Below are positions 1-6,694 of a DNA stretch of 11,480 nucleotides, one piece after another. The DNA is from Acidobacteriaceae bacterium. GTDB taxonomy: Bacteria > Acidobacteriota > Terriglobia > Bryobacterales > Bryobacteraceae. Under the pieces are notes generated by a model. It was not told the DNA's origin. It saw only the letters and a program-made list of their open reading frames with translations, and searched no databases. How positions within the stretch are numbered: position 1 is the first letter of the stretch; every line of letters starts with the position of its first letter. The position numbers were made by a program, and so were the translations under genes. The stretch is taken from positions 1 to 11,480 of the forward strand of contig JAFASD010000422.1 of the NCBI GenBank assembly GCA_019244945.1, in the 5' to 3' direction.

Positions 1-267
1 GATTGGCTTCTCGCGGCTGGTTATTTTATTCCGGGCGTCCGTCACTTCACGGCGCTGGTGGCGGGCATGTCGGATTTGGAGTACCGGAGGTTTGCAGGTT
101 TTGCGTATGCAGGAGCAGCAATTTGGGTAGCGACCTTCCTAACGCTCGGCTATTTGGTCGGTGAGGAGTGGCAAGCGGCATTGCGCCTGGTGCATCGCTA
201 CACGTTGGTTCTCGTGCTGCTTGCATTGGCAGCCGGAGTGGTTTATTGGTTTCGACCCAGAACTTAG
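1..267 (+). CDS. DedA/VTT-family membrane protein, C-terminal part (5' end outside window)
   Basis: The frame is open from the first base and ends at TAG 265-267, leaving 88 residues of a longer protein. Visible near its beginning is PGVRHFTALVAGMS, which matches the conserved region of the DedA (SNARE-associated/VTT) family, with its Pro-Gly-x-Arg re-entrant segment and the following Ala-Gly. Two hydrophobic segments follow: AGAAIWVATFLTLGYLVG, then YTLVLVLLALAAGVVYW, with a short basic tail (RPRT). DedA proteins are inner-membrane proteins linked to lipid flipping (undecaprenyl phosphate, phosphatidylethanolamine), membrane potential and envelope integrity; which role applies here cannot be told. 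A GTG at 58 could be mistaken for the start, but the DedA motif lies upstream of it, so the gene must begin before the window. The next gene starts 27 nt downstream on the same strand. Confidence 0.85.
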   Translation, partial: DWLLAAGYFIPGVRHFTALVAGMSDLEYRRFAGFAYAGAAIWVATFLTLGYLVGEEWQAALRLVHRYTLVLVLLALAAGVVYWFRPRT

Positions 268-294
268 GACCAGTAGATTGATCACGACGCGAAG

Positions 295-696
295 ATGAGA
301 ACGGAATTACTGCGATTCAACGGCGCTGTCGAGCGGGATCCCGCCATCGACACGTGGATGAAAGAGCATTCAGGCGAATTGGGCGCGATCGCGCACCAGT
401 GGTTTGACGTGATGCGAAAATGCGGGGACGAAGTCCGGGAGCTCTTGCACGACGGCTGTCCGGTTGCCTGTTTGAGAGATGCACCCTTCGGCTACGTCAA
501 TGTATTCACTTCGCACGTAAACGTCGGGTTCTTTCACGGTGCATCGCTGCCGGATCCGGCCCGCCTGCTCCAAGGCACGGGCAAATTCATGCGTCATGTG
601 AAACTGAGACCGGGAACGCCCACAAACACCGCAGCGCTACGCAAGCTCATCGGTGCTGCGTACTCGGACATAAAGGCGCGCGTCGAAAACGGCTAG
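295..696 (+). CDS. DUF1801 (YdhG-like) domain protein
   Basis: This is a 133-residue cytoplasmic protein with no signal peptide or membrane segment. Residues about 20-130 resemble the DUF1801/YdhG family: an N-terminal helical part ending in a LL-x-x-G segment (RELLHDGCPVACLRDAPFGY), then a beta-rich core (VNVFTSHVNVGFFHGASL), then LLQGTGKFMRHVKL and a C-terminal helix (LRKLIGAAYSDIKARV). The order matches the usual DUF1801 layout, in which 'FTSHVNVGFFHGA..PDP..LLEGTGK.MRH' is highly conserved. Members are small proteins of unsettled role; some are annotated as putative iron chaperones by distant likeness to frataxin. The start at 295 has only a weak GAAG directly before it. The gene follows the DedA gene by 27 nt, so cotranscription is possible, and it ends 86 nt before the convergent GH18 gene. 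Confidence 0.85.
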   Translation: MRTELLRFNGAVERDPAIDTWMKEHSGELGAIAHQWFDVMRKCGDEVRELLHDGCPVACLRDAPFGYVNVFTSHVNVGFFHGASLPDPARLLQGTGKFMRHVKLRPGTPTNTAALRKLIGAAYSDIKARVENG

Positions 697-782
697 GTCA
701 GCGAAACGCCTTGATAGACCACCGCGAGTGTGAACCGCCAGATCCGTAACATTGTGTGGCATCGTGGCGGGAGATCATGCCG

Positions 783-2003
783 TTATCGACATCCGATATC
801 TTCGTTGTCCTGGTAATCAGTCTGCTTCAGCTCGTCGACAAAGGACTCGGTCTGCGACGCCAACCGCCGGCGCCGGAAGCTTGGTCGTTCGGATTCTTTG
901 CCAGCCAATTCGCGCGCAATCGTGTCCAGCAGTGAGTGTTGCTGGTCGTCGCCGGCCAATTCCCAAACCATGACCCCGCCCAGGTTGTTAGCGATCACGT
1001 ACTCTGCCTTATCGCGCACCGACCGCGGGTCTTCATAACTGATCATGATCCCGGTGGCCGGGTTGTACAGCCACGGTACTTTCGCGTCCGGCTTCCAAAA
1101 TTGCGAATAGCTTCCTATGTAATTGTCTTCAAGATCCTGGTAGAAGAAGCTTCCGCTGAACGCGCTTCCGGCGTTATTCCACGTTCCTTTCGCGGGACCT
1201 GTGTTGCTCTGGTAAAGCCCGTTGCCTGTGTTGGGAACGCCTTGCCAACCATTGCCGATAAAGCGCACCCCAATGACAACCTTATCAGCCGGTACGCCCG
1301 CTGCAAGATAGGCTTTTACCGCGGCATCCACGTTGTGAGTAGCTCGCAATTTGGGCGGTGCTGGATCATCTTTTGCGGGAAACAGAGGCGCAACGAAATT
1401 CGTGGTTTTACTGGAGATCTCGGTAAAGTCGTATGTCTCCAGGTTGATCCAATCCAGTTGCGGATGGATGTGGGCCAGATCGATATTTTTGTAATTACTC
1501 GGCCCTGCGGGGGCAGCAATCGTCAGGAGATAGGGCTGGCCATCGGTGTTCCCTTGTGCGTCGAGCTCGCGGCGCAACTCTACCAGCAGCGCGGTGTAGG
1601 TCTGTTTTTGTCCCGCGGTGGGGAACTCCCAATCAATGTCGATTCCATCGAACCCGTTCTCCTTCATGTACTGCACACACGACTGCGCCAGCTTCCGTAT
1701 ACCAGCCGGAGTAGCGGTCGCACTCGTGTAGCGGGCTTTGCTCGACGCGCCACCTATCGAAATCAAGGTCTTCAAATCCGGATGCTGCTGCTTGAGCTTA
1801 AGCAGTTCCGGGAAGTTGACTCGATCCTCAGCCGGGCTCTCCGAAACACACTCACCCGTCGTCGAAATACCCGCAAACGCATAGATCACATGCGTGAGCC
1901 GATCGGCGGGGATATCCGCGACACTATAGTTCAGCTTGCTCGCCCCGGCTGGGAAATAGCCCGCTAGGCGCTTCGTGTTCATCGTTGAATCCGGATTAGC
2001 CAT
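783..2003 (-). CDS. GH18 chitinase-like glycoside hydrolase, no signal peptide
   Basis: The protein has 406 residues from ATG at 2003. GGAG lies 7 nt upstream of that ATG, so I prefer it to a TTG at 2129 (42 residues longer, implausible N terminus) or an ATG at 1982 (7 residues shorter). A GH18 TIM barrel fills residues about 11-368: strand 1 RLAGYFPAG, the SxGG motif as SIGG (82-85), and the catalytic DxxDxDxE as DGIDIDWE (119-126) with E126 the expected proton donor. The substrate-assist strand reads NLETYDF (187-193), where most chitinases have Met before Thr/Ala-Tyr-Asp; barrel strand 8 ends VMVWELAGD. The family hydrolyses beta-1,4-N-acetylglucosamine polymers by substrate-assisted catalysis. 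The barrel begins almost at residue 11, so no Sec signal is present, and the enzyme is predicted cytosolic or exported otherwise. A charged tail (about 370-406) containing FRRRRL extends past the barrel. It could instead act on peptidoglycan-derived or other GlcNAc glycans. Confidence 0.9.
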   Translation of the reverse strand: MANPDSTMNTKRLAGYFPAGASKLNYSVADIPADRLTHVIYAFAGISTTGECVSESPAEDRVNFPELLKLKQQHPDLKTLISIGGASSKARYTSATATPAGIRKLAQSCVQYMKENGFDGIDIDWEFPTAGQKQTYTALLVELRRELDAQGNTDGQPYLLTIAAPAGPSNYKNIDLAHIHPQLDWINLETYDFTEISSKTTNFVAPLFPAKDDPAPPKLRATHNVDAAVKAYLAAGVPADKVVIGVRFIGNGWQGVPNTGNGLYQSNTGPAKGTWNNAGSAFSGSFFYQDLEDNYIGSYSQFWKPDAKVPWLYNPATGIMISYEDPRSVRDKAEYVIANNLGGVMVWELAGDDQQHSLLDTIARELAGKESERPSFRRRRLASQTESFVDELKQTDYQDNEDIGCR

Positions 2004-2049
2004 GTCGTCGCTCCATTCGCTCAAAGTGTTTGCTTGCGCTTTGCCCCGC

Positions 2050-2090
2050 AGATGCCAACGGCGCCCATAATTGCCAACCCTTTGGCATCT
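2050..2090. repeat. 9-bp inverted repeat upstream of the GH18 gene
   Basis: AGATGCCAA (2050-2058) and its exact reverse complement TTGGCATCT (2082-2090) are separated by 23 nt that hold a further partial copy (TTGCCAA, 2071-2077). The repeat lies 47-87 nt upstream of the GH18 start, a position suited to an operator or a leader hairpin. I cannot name a regulator, and no convincing -35/-10 pair is visible nearby. Confidence 0.3.
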
Positions 2091-2185
2091 CTCGATCCTA
2101 TCGAAAAAGCACGTCGGTCGACACGTCAAATGAATTCCGGTGTAGTCGAGCTGTCTGCCTGAATCTTTGACCGCGCGGCGTGCTG

Positions 2186-2431
2186 TTATAAAACAGGATC
2201 AGCGGTAACCGGCACGGTTTCGAGCGAACGAGCCACAAATGCCATAAGTCCGTCGATCTGCTCTCGTGTAACCGGAAACTGCTCAATTACCTCATCGATA
2301 CTCATGCCGGCTTCCAGATTTTCGAAGACAACTTTAACGGGTGTCTGGGTTCCTTTGAGAACCCATGCACCGCTAACTTTGCCGGGAATGCTTTCGACGC
2401 CCGCATATCGCGACCAATCAAGAGCTGACAC
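2186..2431 (-). CDS. DUF433 domain protein (antitoxin-like, orphan)
   Basis: This is an 81-residue acidic protein starting at GTG 2431, the only usual start codon in a frame closed by a TGA at about 2477; AAGG lies 8 nt upstream. The sequence has the DUF433 pattern in order: an aromatic 'DW-SRYAGVESIPGKVSGAWVLKGTQTPV' part, here with the PGK..G.WV.KGT.TPV core, then the helix-turn-helix-like LEAGMSIDEVIEQFPVTREQI and a final helix (MAFVARSL). DUF433 proteins are commonly the antitoxin partner of a downstream PIN-like (DUF5615/Mut7-C) toxin. No such gene is found on either side: the 55 nt after the stop are not coding and the next gene on that strand is GH18. It is therefore an orphan antitoxin or a stand-alone small DNA-binding protein. 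Confidence 0.85.
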   Translation of the reverse strand: MSALDWSRYAGVESIPGKVSGAWVLKGTQTPVKVVFENLEAGMSIDEVIEQFPVTREQIDGLMAFVARSLETVPVTADPVL

Positions 2432-2734
2432 GAGATCGACCTTGCTTTCATCGTAGCTTTCGGCGGATTTGACCGGAGCATCTCACCGGGCGAATTCTCA
2501 AAGCTACGCTCTGAGGATCCCGGGATGCGCTGGCCGTATCACACCCTAGCTGTAGAAGTGAACTCCGGAATCGTGAGTGACAGGTGGGACAACCACAGTA
2601 CACAGCGTACTTATCTTCAACGACCGGATTGTCGTAAGTAAACCTGCGGCTTCACCCGAGCACGTGCCGCTTCTTTTCGCGAGGGAGCAGTGCATTGCTA
2701 TTGGCGCAATTGAGCAGTAACTAGATGGGCGGTA
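2432..2734. other. Intergenic stretch between the GH3 and DUF433 genes
   Basis: No convincing gene is seen in these 303 nt. A perfect 9-bp inverted repeat, CGTAGCTTT (2452-2460) and AAAGCTACG (2500-2508), sits just upstream of the DUF433 start and might be an operator for that gene. A minus-strand open stretch (about 2653-2440) would encode a short Cys-rich segment (CGCPTCH), but it has no good start or ribosome binding site. Its ends look like random sequence, so it may be a decayed gene or chance. No terminator hairpin with a T-run is evident after the GH3 stop. Confidence 0.4.
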
Positions 2735-5131
2735 TCAAAGGCCCGTTGCTCTGGCTTGGAATTCCGCCGACTGAACTGCTGTGGAACTGCCGCCGATCCA
2801 AACAGTGTAGTTGACGGGTTCGACAACGCGCCGACCATTGACGTCGAAGAACGAGAGTTCGTCGAAGCCGAGCGGAAAGTCCACCGTCTTGGATTCGCCG
2901 GGATCCAGAGCGATGCGCGTGAAGCCTTTAAGGCTCCGGACGGGTTGTTCGATGCTGGCGCCGGTGATGCGAATGTAGCATTGCACGATTTCAGTACCAT
3001 GGCGGTGGCCCGTGTTCGTCACCGTCGCGCTTGCGTGAAGAGGACGCGCATTCTGATTTTTTGTAAGCGCAGCGATGCTCACGACCGACGCAGACACTTT
3101 CACATCCGAATAAGCGAACGTTGTATAACTAAGCCCGTGCCCGAATGGAAACAGCGCACTGTTTGGCACGTCGAGGTATTTGGACACGTACTTCGTCTCG
3201 ACCGGGCCGGGATGCTGAGGATCGGCAAACTGCTCTGGGCGCCCCGTGGGGAACTGATTATAGTAGAGCGGTTCTTGGCCAACAGTGCGAGGGAAGCTCA
3301 TGGTCAATTTCCCGCTCGGTGGAACATCCCCGAAAAGGGTTTCAACAATGGCGGGACCTGTTTCAACACCGGGGAACCAGACCTCCATAATTCCGGGAAC
3401 GTGAGAAGCTGCCCAATCGAGTACCAGAGGTCGACCCGAAAAGACAAGAAGCACGACGGGTTTTCCAGTGGCCACAATGGCTTCTATCAGGCTTTGCTGA
3501 TTGCCCGGAAGAGTCAGCCGCGCGCGCGAGCCCGCCTCACCGCTCATAGCGCTCGACTCACCGAGCGCGAGAACGGCGACATCGGCCTTGCGGGCGACGC
3601 TGACAGCTTCAGCGAAGCCTGCGTCGGACTCGCCGGATATTTCGGTGCCTTTCGCGTAAGCGAGACTAGTACCGTTTGTCCGGGCATGCTGTTCCAAAGC
3701 TGCGCGCAAGGTGACGACATCTCCGAAATTGTTCGCTCCTGACCATGCGCCCACCATGTCCGCCGAGTCATCTGCAAGCGGACCAATGAGGGCCAGCCTT
3801 GCGTTACTCAATAAAGGAAGCAGCGGGGCTTGGCCGAACTCAGCGTTTTTGAGCAGAACCAGAGATTCTTGCGCGGCGCGGCGGGCTAGCGGCCGGTGCT
3901 CGGGAACGGCGTTCGTTACCTCAGGACCCGTTGCGAAGGGGTGTTCGAAAAGTCCAAGCGCGAACTTCAGGCGCAAGACACGGCGTACGGCCTCATCGAT
4001 CGTGGCGATAGAAACGCGTCCGGATGCCACAAGCTTGGGAAGTTCTGCGTCGTACCGGTGCGACATCATGTCAATGTCGACACCTGCATTCAACCCTTTC
4101 GCCGCAGCGCCTGCTCCGTCGAGCGCGATGCCGTGATGCTCCAGTTCCATGATGGCGGTGTAATCGCTGACTACCGGACCGTCAAAACCCCATTCGCCGC
4201 GTAGAATCGTCTTCAAGAGAAATGGATTAGCGCTCGCGGGGACACCGTTCAACGCATTGAACGCACTCATCACCGTGGCGGCGCCAGCCTGAATGGCTGC
4301 TTGATAAGGTGGCAGATAAATTTGCCGCAGCCGAATCTCGCTCATGTCAGTCGTGTTGTAATCACGCCCCGCTTCGGCGGCGCCATAGGCAGCAAAGTGT
4401 TTGACACACGCGGCTATGCTGTCCGGTGCTGAAAGGCTTTCGCCTTGATATCCGCGGATATAGGCGCGTGCGATGGCCGCACCGAGATATGGATCTTCGC
4501 CGGCGCCCTCCGTACATCGGCCCCAACGGGCATCGCGCGCGATATCGACCATGGGCGAGTAGAACCAGTTGACACCGGCAGTTTTGGCCTCGACCGCCGC
4601 CATGTGCGCAACGGAGGAAATCAGTTCAAGATCCCAACTCGAGGCGGTGCCCAAAGGGACAGGGAAGATCGTGCGGAATCCGTGTATGACGTCCGCGCCA
4701 AACAGCAGCGGGATGTGCAGCCGGGTATGATCGACGGCGGCATGTTGGAAGTGATTTGTGAGCTGCTGCCCGACCGTGTTCAGCATCGACCCGAGTTTGC
4801 CGGACTGCGCCAACTGGTAGGAATCGACGCCATTGGGTCCGGGCGGGTTGACGTCGAGCGCCGCTGTCGTGGGGCCCGCGCCAGGCGCTTGACTAGCGCT
4901 GTATTGTACAAGCTGGCCGATTTTCTCATCGAGTGTCATTCTGCGCAAAAGTTCGCTCACCCGTCGCTCGATGCTCGGGTCCAAAAGCTGAGCGTTGGAT
5001 GAATTGATGCTCTGCGCGCGAGATGTTTGTGGGCGATCAGCCGATCCCAGATGCGCCGAGCAGAGGCCGACCAACGCCAGAGCCAATAAAGTAAGAAGAG
5101 TGTTGCGGCAGAAGCGGTTTGTGTATGGCAC
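2735..5131 (-). CDS. bglX: Secreted GH3 beta-glucosidase (BglX-like)
   Basis: The protein has 798 residues from GTG 5131, chosen because AGGAG lies 8 nt upstream and the product then opens with a clean Sec signal: Arg near residue 6, hydrophobic LLTLLALALVGL (12-23) and CSA (24-26) as the likely cleavage site. An upstream start at 5197 would bury that signal. Domains in order: GH3 TIM barrel (about 50-400) with LTLDEKIGQL-like opening, DVIHG (147-151), RWGRCTEGAGEDP (about 202-214), KHF (244-246) and nucleophile Asp323 in VVSDYTA; then the alpha/beta domain (about 415-640) with GE..SGEAGSR, where Glu532 is the probable acid/base; then PFGHGLSYTTF and a fibronectin-III-like domain (about 700-790, NTG..G.E..Q.Y). 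Size and order match periplasmic BglX-type exo-beta-glucosidases that release glucose from beta-linked oligosaccharides. Xylosidase activity is possible. The hicA stop lies 76 nt upstream on the same strand. Confidence 0.95.
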   Translation of the reverse strand: MPYTNRFCRNTLLTLLALALVGLCSAHLGSADRPQTSRAQSINSSNAQLLDPSIERRVSELLRRMTLDEKIGQLVQYSASQAPGAGPTTAALDVNPPGPNGVDSYQLAQSGKLGSMLNTVGQQLTNHFQHAAVDHTRLHIPLLFGADVIHGFRTIFPVPLGTASSWDLELISSVAHMAAVEAKTAGVNWFYSPMVDIARDARWGRCTEGAGEDPYLGAAIARAYIRGYQGESLSAPDSIAACVKHFAAYGAAEAGRDYNTTDMSEIRLRQIYLPPYQAAIQAGAATVMSAFNALNGVPASANPFLLKTILRGEWGFDGPVVSDYTAIMELEHHGIALDGAGAAAKGLNAGVDIDMMSHRYDAELPKLVASGRVSIATIDEAVRRVLRLKFALGLFEHPFATGPEVTNAVPEHRPLARRAAQESLVLLKNAEFGQAPLLPLLSNARLALIGPLADDSADMVGAWSGANNFGDVVTLRAALEQHARTNGTSLAYAKGTEISGESDAGFAEAVSVARKADVAVLALGESSAMSGEAGSRARLTLPGNQQSLIEAIVATGKPVVLLVFSGRPLVLDWAASHVPGIMEVWFPGVETGPAIVETLFGDVPPSGKLTMSFPRTVGQEPLYYNQFPTGRPEQFADPQHPGPVETKYVSKYLDVPNSALFPFGHGLSYTTFAYSDVKVSASVVSIAALTKNQNARPLHASATVTNTGHRHGTEIVQCYIRITGASIEQPVRSLKGFTRIALDPGESKTVDFPLGFDELSFFDVNGRRVVEPVNYTVWIGGSSTAVQSAEFQARATGL

Positions 5132-5134
5132 GGA

Positions 5135-5147
5135 GACGTCTCCTGGT
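5135..5147 (-). promoter_or_regulatory. Ribosome binding site of the GH3 gene
   Basis: On the minus strand AGGAG is followed by 8 nt (ACGTCTCC) and then GTG at 5131-5129. This is the best start signal in the region and it determines the signal-peptide-bearing N terminus of the GH3 enzyme. Confidence 0.6.
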
Positions 5148-5207
5148 CTTTGCGCCTTCAGTCTATCGCTGCCCCAAGAACGGAATCTAGAGCCCAATCG
5201 AGGCGGC

Positions 5208-5432
5208 TTACGTAAGTTCAGCGAATTGTTCCGCGCTCAATTGGCAGTCCCGAACGATCTTGTGAAGGAGGCCGGGGCCGATTGTTTCACCCGAATGGAT
5301 CGGCACAACAGTGGTTCGTCCGTCCTCGTGGCGCAGGAAATGATGGCTGCCTCTGACAGGGATTACTCGGAACCAGCTTTTGCGAGCGCAACAATGAGCT
5401 CGGCGCCTGTTGACGCGTGGAGTCCGGCTCAT
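5208..5432 (-). CDS. hicA: HicA-family toxin with a double compensated frameshift
   Basis: This is a 74-residue protein of the HicA (YcfA) mRNA interferase family, which cuts mRNAs and tmRNA during translation and is held inactive by HicB. From residue 21 on it is a textbook HicA: FRVIPVRGSHHFLRH with the catalytic His in GSHH, then DGRTTVVPIHSGETIGPGLL and a C-terminal helix (IVRDCQLSAEQFAEL). Residues 1-7 (MSRTPRV) also fit. Residues 8-20 read NRRRAHCCARKSW, which fits nothing. The +1 frame over the same bases (5373-5411) reads TGAELIVALAKAG, exactly the expected first helix. An extra A near 5410-5411 and a missing base near 5373 therefore cancel out. If real, the fold lacks its normal helix 1 and the toxin may be dead or weakened; assembly error is the alternative. 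The ATG overlaps the hicB stop as ATGA. Confidence 0.85.
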   Translation of the reverse strand: MSRTPRVNRRRAHCCARKSWFRVIPVRGSHHFLRHEDGRTTVVPIHSGETIGPGLLHKIVRDCQLSAEQFAELT

Positions 5433-5644
5433 GCAGCGACGGTCACACGCTGAATGCCGACGAACTCCAACTCTTGCTGCGGCGCACCTTCCACCTCAAG
5501 ACAGAGCGAGATAGCCTCACGAATACGCTTGGCAACCTCGTCGAGCGATCGCGCTTGGGTGTGGCAACCGCGAATTTGGGGGACGGAGGCGACATAAAAA
5601 CCTTCTGCGTCGCGCTCCATTACGACATCAAATTGGCGTGGCAC
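5429..5644 (-). CDS. hicB: HicB-family antitoxin
   Basis: This is a short HicB antitoxin, 71 residues from GTG 5644. The partial RNase H-like HicB domain is clear: FDVVMERDAEGFYVASVPQI with the GCHTQARSLDEV turn, followed by helix IREAISLCLEVEG and the final strand LEFVGIQRVTV. HicB binds and blocks HicA, and longer members also carry a C-terminal helix-turn-helix or ribbon-helix-helix that autoregulates the operon; here the protein ends after the core domain, so no DNA-binding part is visible. I prefer GTG 5644 because AAGG lies 8 nt upstream and the product then starts MPRQFDVV like its relatives; ATG 5665 (7 residues longer) has no ribosome binding site. Antitoxin-first order and the 4-nt ATGA overlap with hicA imply translational coupling. 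The TIR gene is divergent about 270 nt away. Confidence 0.9.
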   Translation of the reverse strand: MPRQFDVVMERDAEGFYVASVPQIRGCHTQARSLDEVAKRIREAISLCLEVEGAPQQELEFVGIQRVTVAA

Positions 5645-5916
5645 CGATATATCCTTGCCATCCATTTTAGAGGCGCCAGCGAAACACTGATCGCACAAGC
5701 CTCCCATTCCGCACCGTTCGGATTGAGGCGGTTTGCCGACGTCGCCTCAACATGAATGCCGTTTGCCGTATTTCGCTTGTAAGCCCCATAATTATCGCTC
5801 CGGGCATTTCCTGGTGAGAAGAGATTTCTCGACAGACATGCAGTCGTTTCAAAATTGAAATTAATCGCCTCTCAATCCTAAATGCTGTGCACCCTTTTCG
5901 GCGCTAACATTAAAGT
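5645..5916. promoter_or_regulatory. Divergent intergenic region between hicB and the TIR gene
   Basis: These 272 nt must carry the promoters for both hicBA (leftward) and the TIR gene (rightward). A perfect 8-bp inverted repeat, TTGAGGCG (5723-5730) and CGCCTCAA (5743-5750) with a 12-nt spacer, lies about 80 nt upstream of hicB. A related string, CGCCTCTCAA, occurs at about 5867-5876, upstream of the TIR gene. Together they could be operator sites shared by the two transcription units. The TIR start at 5917 has no clear Shine-Dalgarno sequence, and I see only weak -35/-10 candidates (TTGAAA near 5855). Confidence 0.35.
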
Positions 5917-6537
5917 ATGAATTTGTTTCACAATTCTCTAGACGATCCTCCTTCCCGAAGTTATGCTCTGTTTGTCAGCCATGCATGGGATTACAGAGAC
6001 GACTACGAGGGCATTGTCAACCTTTTGAATGCGGACCGCAGCTTTTCTTGGGAAAATCTCAGCGTTCCATTCAATGAGCCGCTGTCGCTCCCCCCGGCGC
6101 TACCCAAATCTCATCGAACCATTCTTCGCCAATTGGATGAACGGATAAAAAGAACGCATTGCCTACTGGTGCTTGCCGGCATGTATGTTGCCCATCGAGG
6201 ATGGATACAATCCGAAATCGAGGCCGCGCAGGAATACGGCAAACCCATACTGGCTATTGCGCCTCGCGGTCAGGAGAGATTTCCGGAAGCGCTTACTCAG
6301 GCTGCACATGACAGGGCGAGCTGGAATTCAAAATCGATTGTCGCTGCCGTGCGGAAGCTGGTCCCCGCGGCGGCCACATCCTTTCCGCAACTGGCGACTC
6401 TTGCGCGCCCGCCTTACAGGACTGGGCCTTTTGCTCTGCCGATTGTGCCTGCACCGTCGCCGCCCAGACCTTTGTATAGGGGGCTCGTGCCGCCTTCGAT
6501 TATCCCGCCGCTCACTCCGCCGCCAAAGAAAAAATAG
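5917..6537 (+). CDS. ThsB-like TIR domain protein with proline-rich tail
   Basis: This is a 206-residue soluble protein. Residues about 15-150 match the TIR-like domain family typified by MTH538 (DUF1863) and Thoeris ThsB: strand A YALFVSHAWDY, the VNLLN helix, the SWENLSVPFNEPL loop, strand CLLVLAGMYV, then WIQSEIEAAQEYGKPILAI, GQERFPEAL and a last part with WNSKSIVAAVRKLV. Glu100 in WIQSEIE is at the place of the catalytic glutamate of NAD-consuming TIR domains. In Thoeris, ThsB senses phage infection and makes a cyclic ADP-ribose-type signal that activates ThsA. No ThsA or other effector gene is within view, so this is an orphan or part of a different unit. The C-terminal 40 residues are rich in Pro (PAPSPPRP, PPLTPPPKKK), probably disordered and unusual for the family. 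The gene diverges from hicBA and converges on the PIN gene. Confidence 0.85.
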   Translation: MNLFHNSLDDPPSRSYALFVSHAWDYRDDYEGIVNLLNADRSFSWENLSVPFNEPLSLPPALPKSHRTILRQLDERIKRTHCLLVLAGMYVAHRGWIQSEIEAAQEYGKPILAIAPRGQERFPEALTQAAHDRASWNSKSIVAAVRKLVPAAATSFPQLATLARPPYRTGPFALPIVPAPSPPRPLYRGLVPPSIIPPLTPPPKKK

Positions 6538-6694
6538 CTACGCTCCGCTCAGACATTTCGGTAACAAAGTCCTTGGGATCTAAGGGCGAACGGTCGAGCT
6601 AAAGCATTCACCAGCGTAAATTGCCGTTGATGATATCCCTGCGTCGCAGATTCTTGTTGGTGGAGCGGATTTACCAACAGAATGGCGCGATCTG

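Noticed and set aside
936..1967. Long + strand open frame (343 codons) opposite the GH18 gene
   Set aside because: It is antisense to a strongly supported GH18 gene with an intact catalytic motif; its product shows no recognisable domain and reflects codon bias of the real strand.
2440..2653. Minus-strand Cys-rich small frame (CGCPTCH)
   Set aside because: The only start is a GTG within the interesting part, no ribosome binding site is present, and the rest looks random. It is noted in the intergenic entry only.
2756..3742. Long + strand open frame (328 codons) opposite the GH3 gene
   Set aside because: It is antisense to the GH3 gene, whose motifs cover the same bases; no domain, signal or ribosome binding site supports it.
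5045..5070. Lipobox in the GH3 signal peptide (VGLC)
   Set aside because: The residue before Cys is Leu, whereas lipoproteins need Gly, Ala or Ser there, so an ordinary signal peptidase I site at CSA is more likely.
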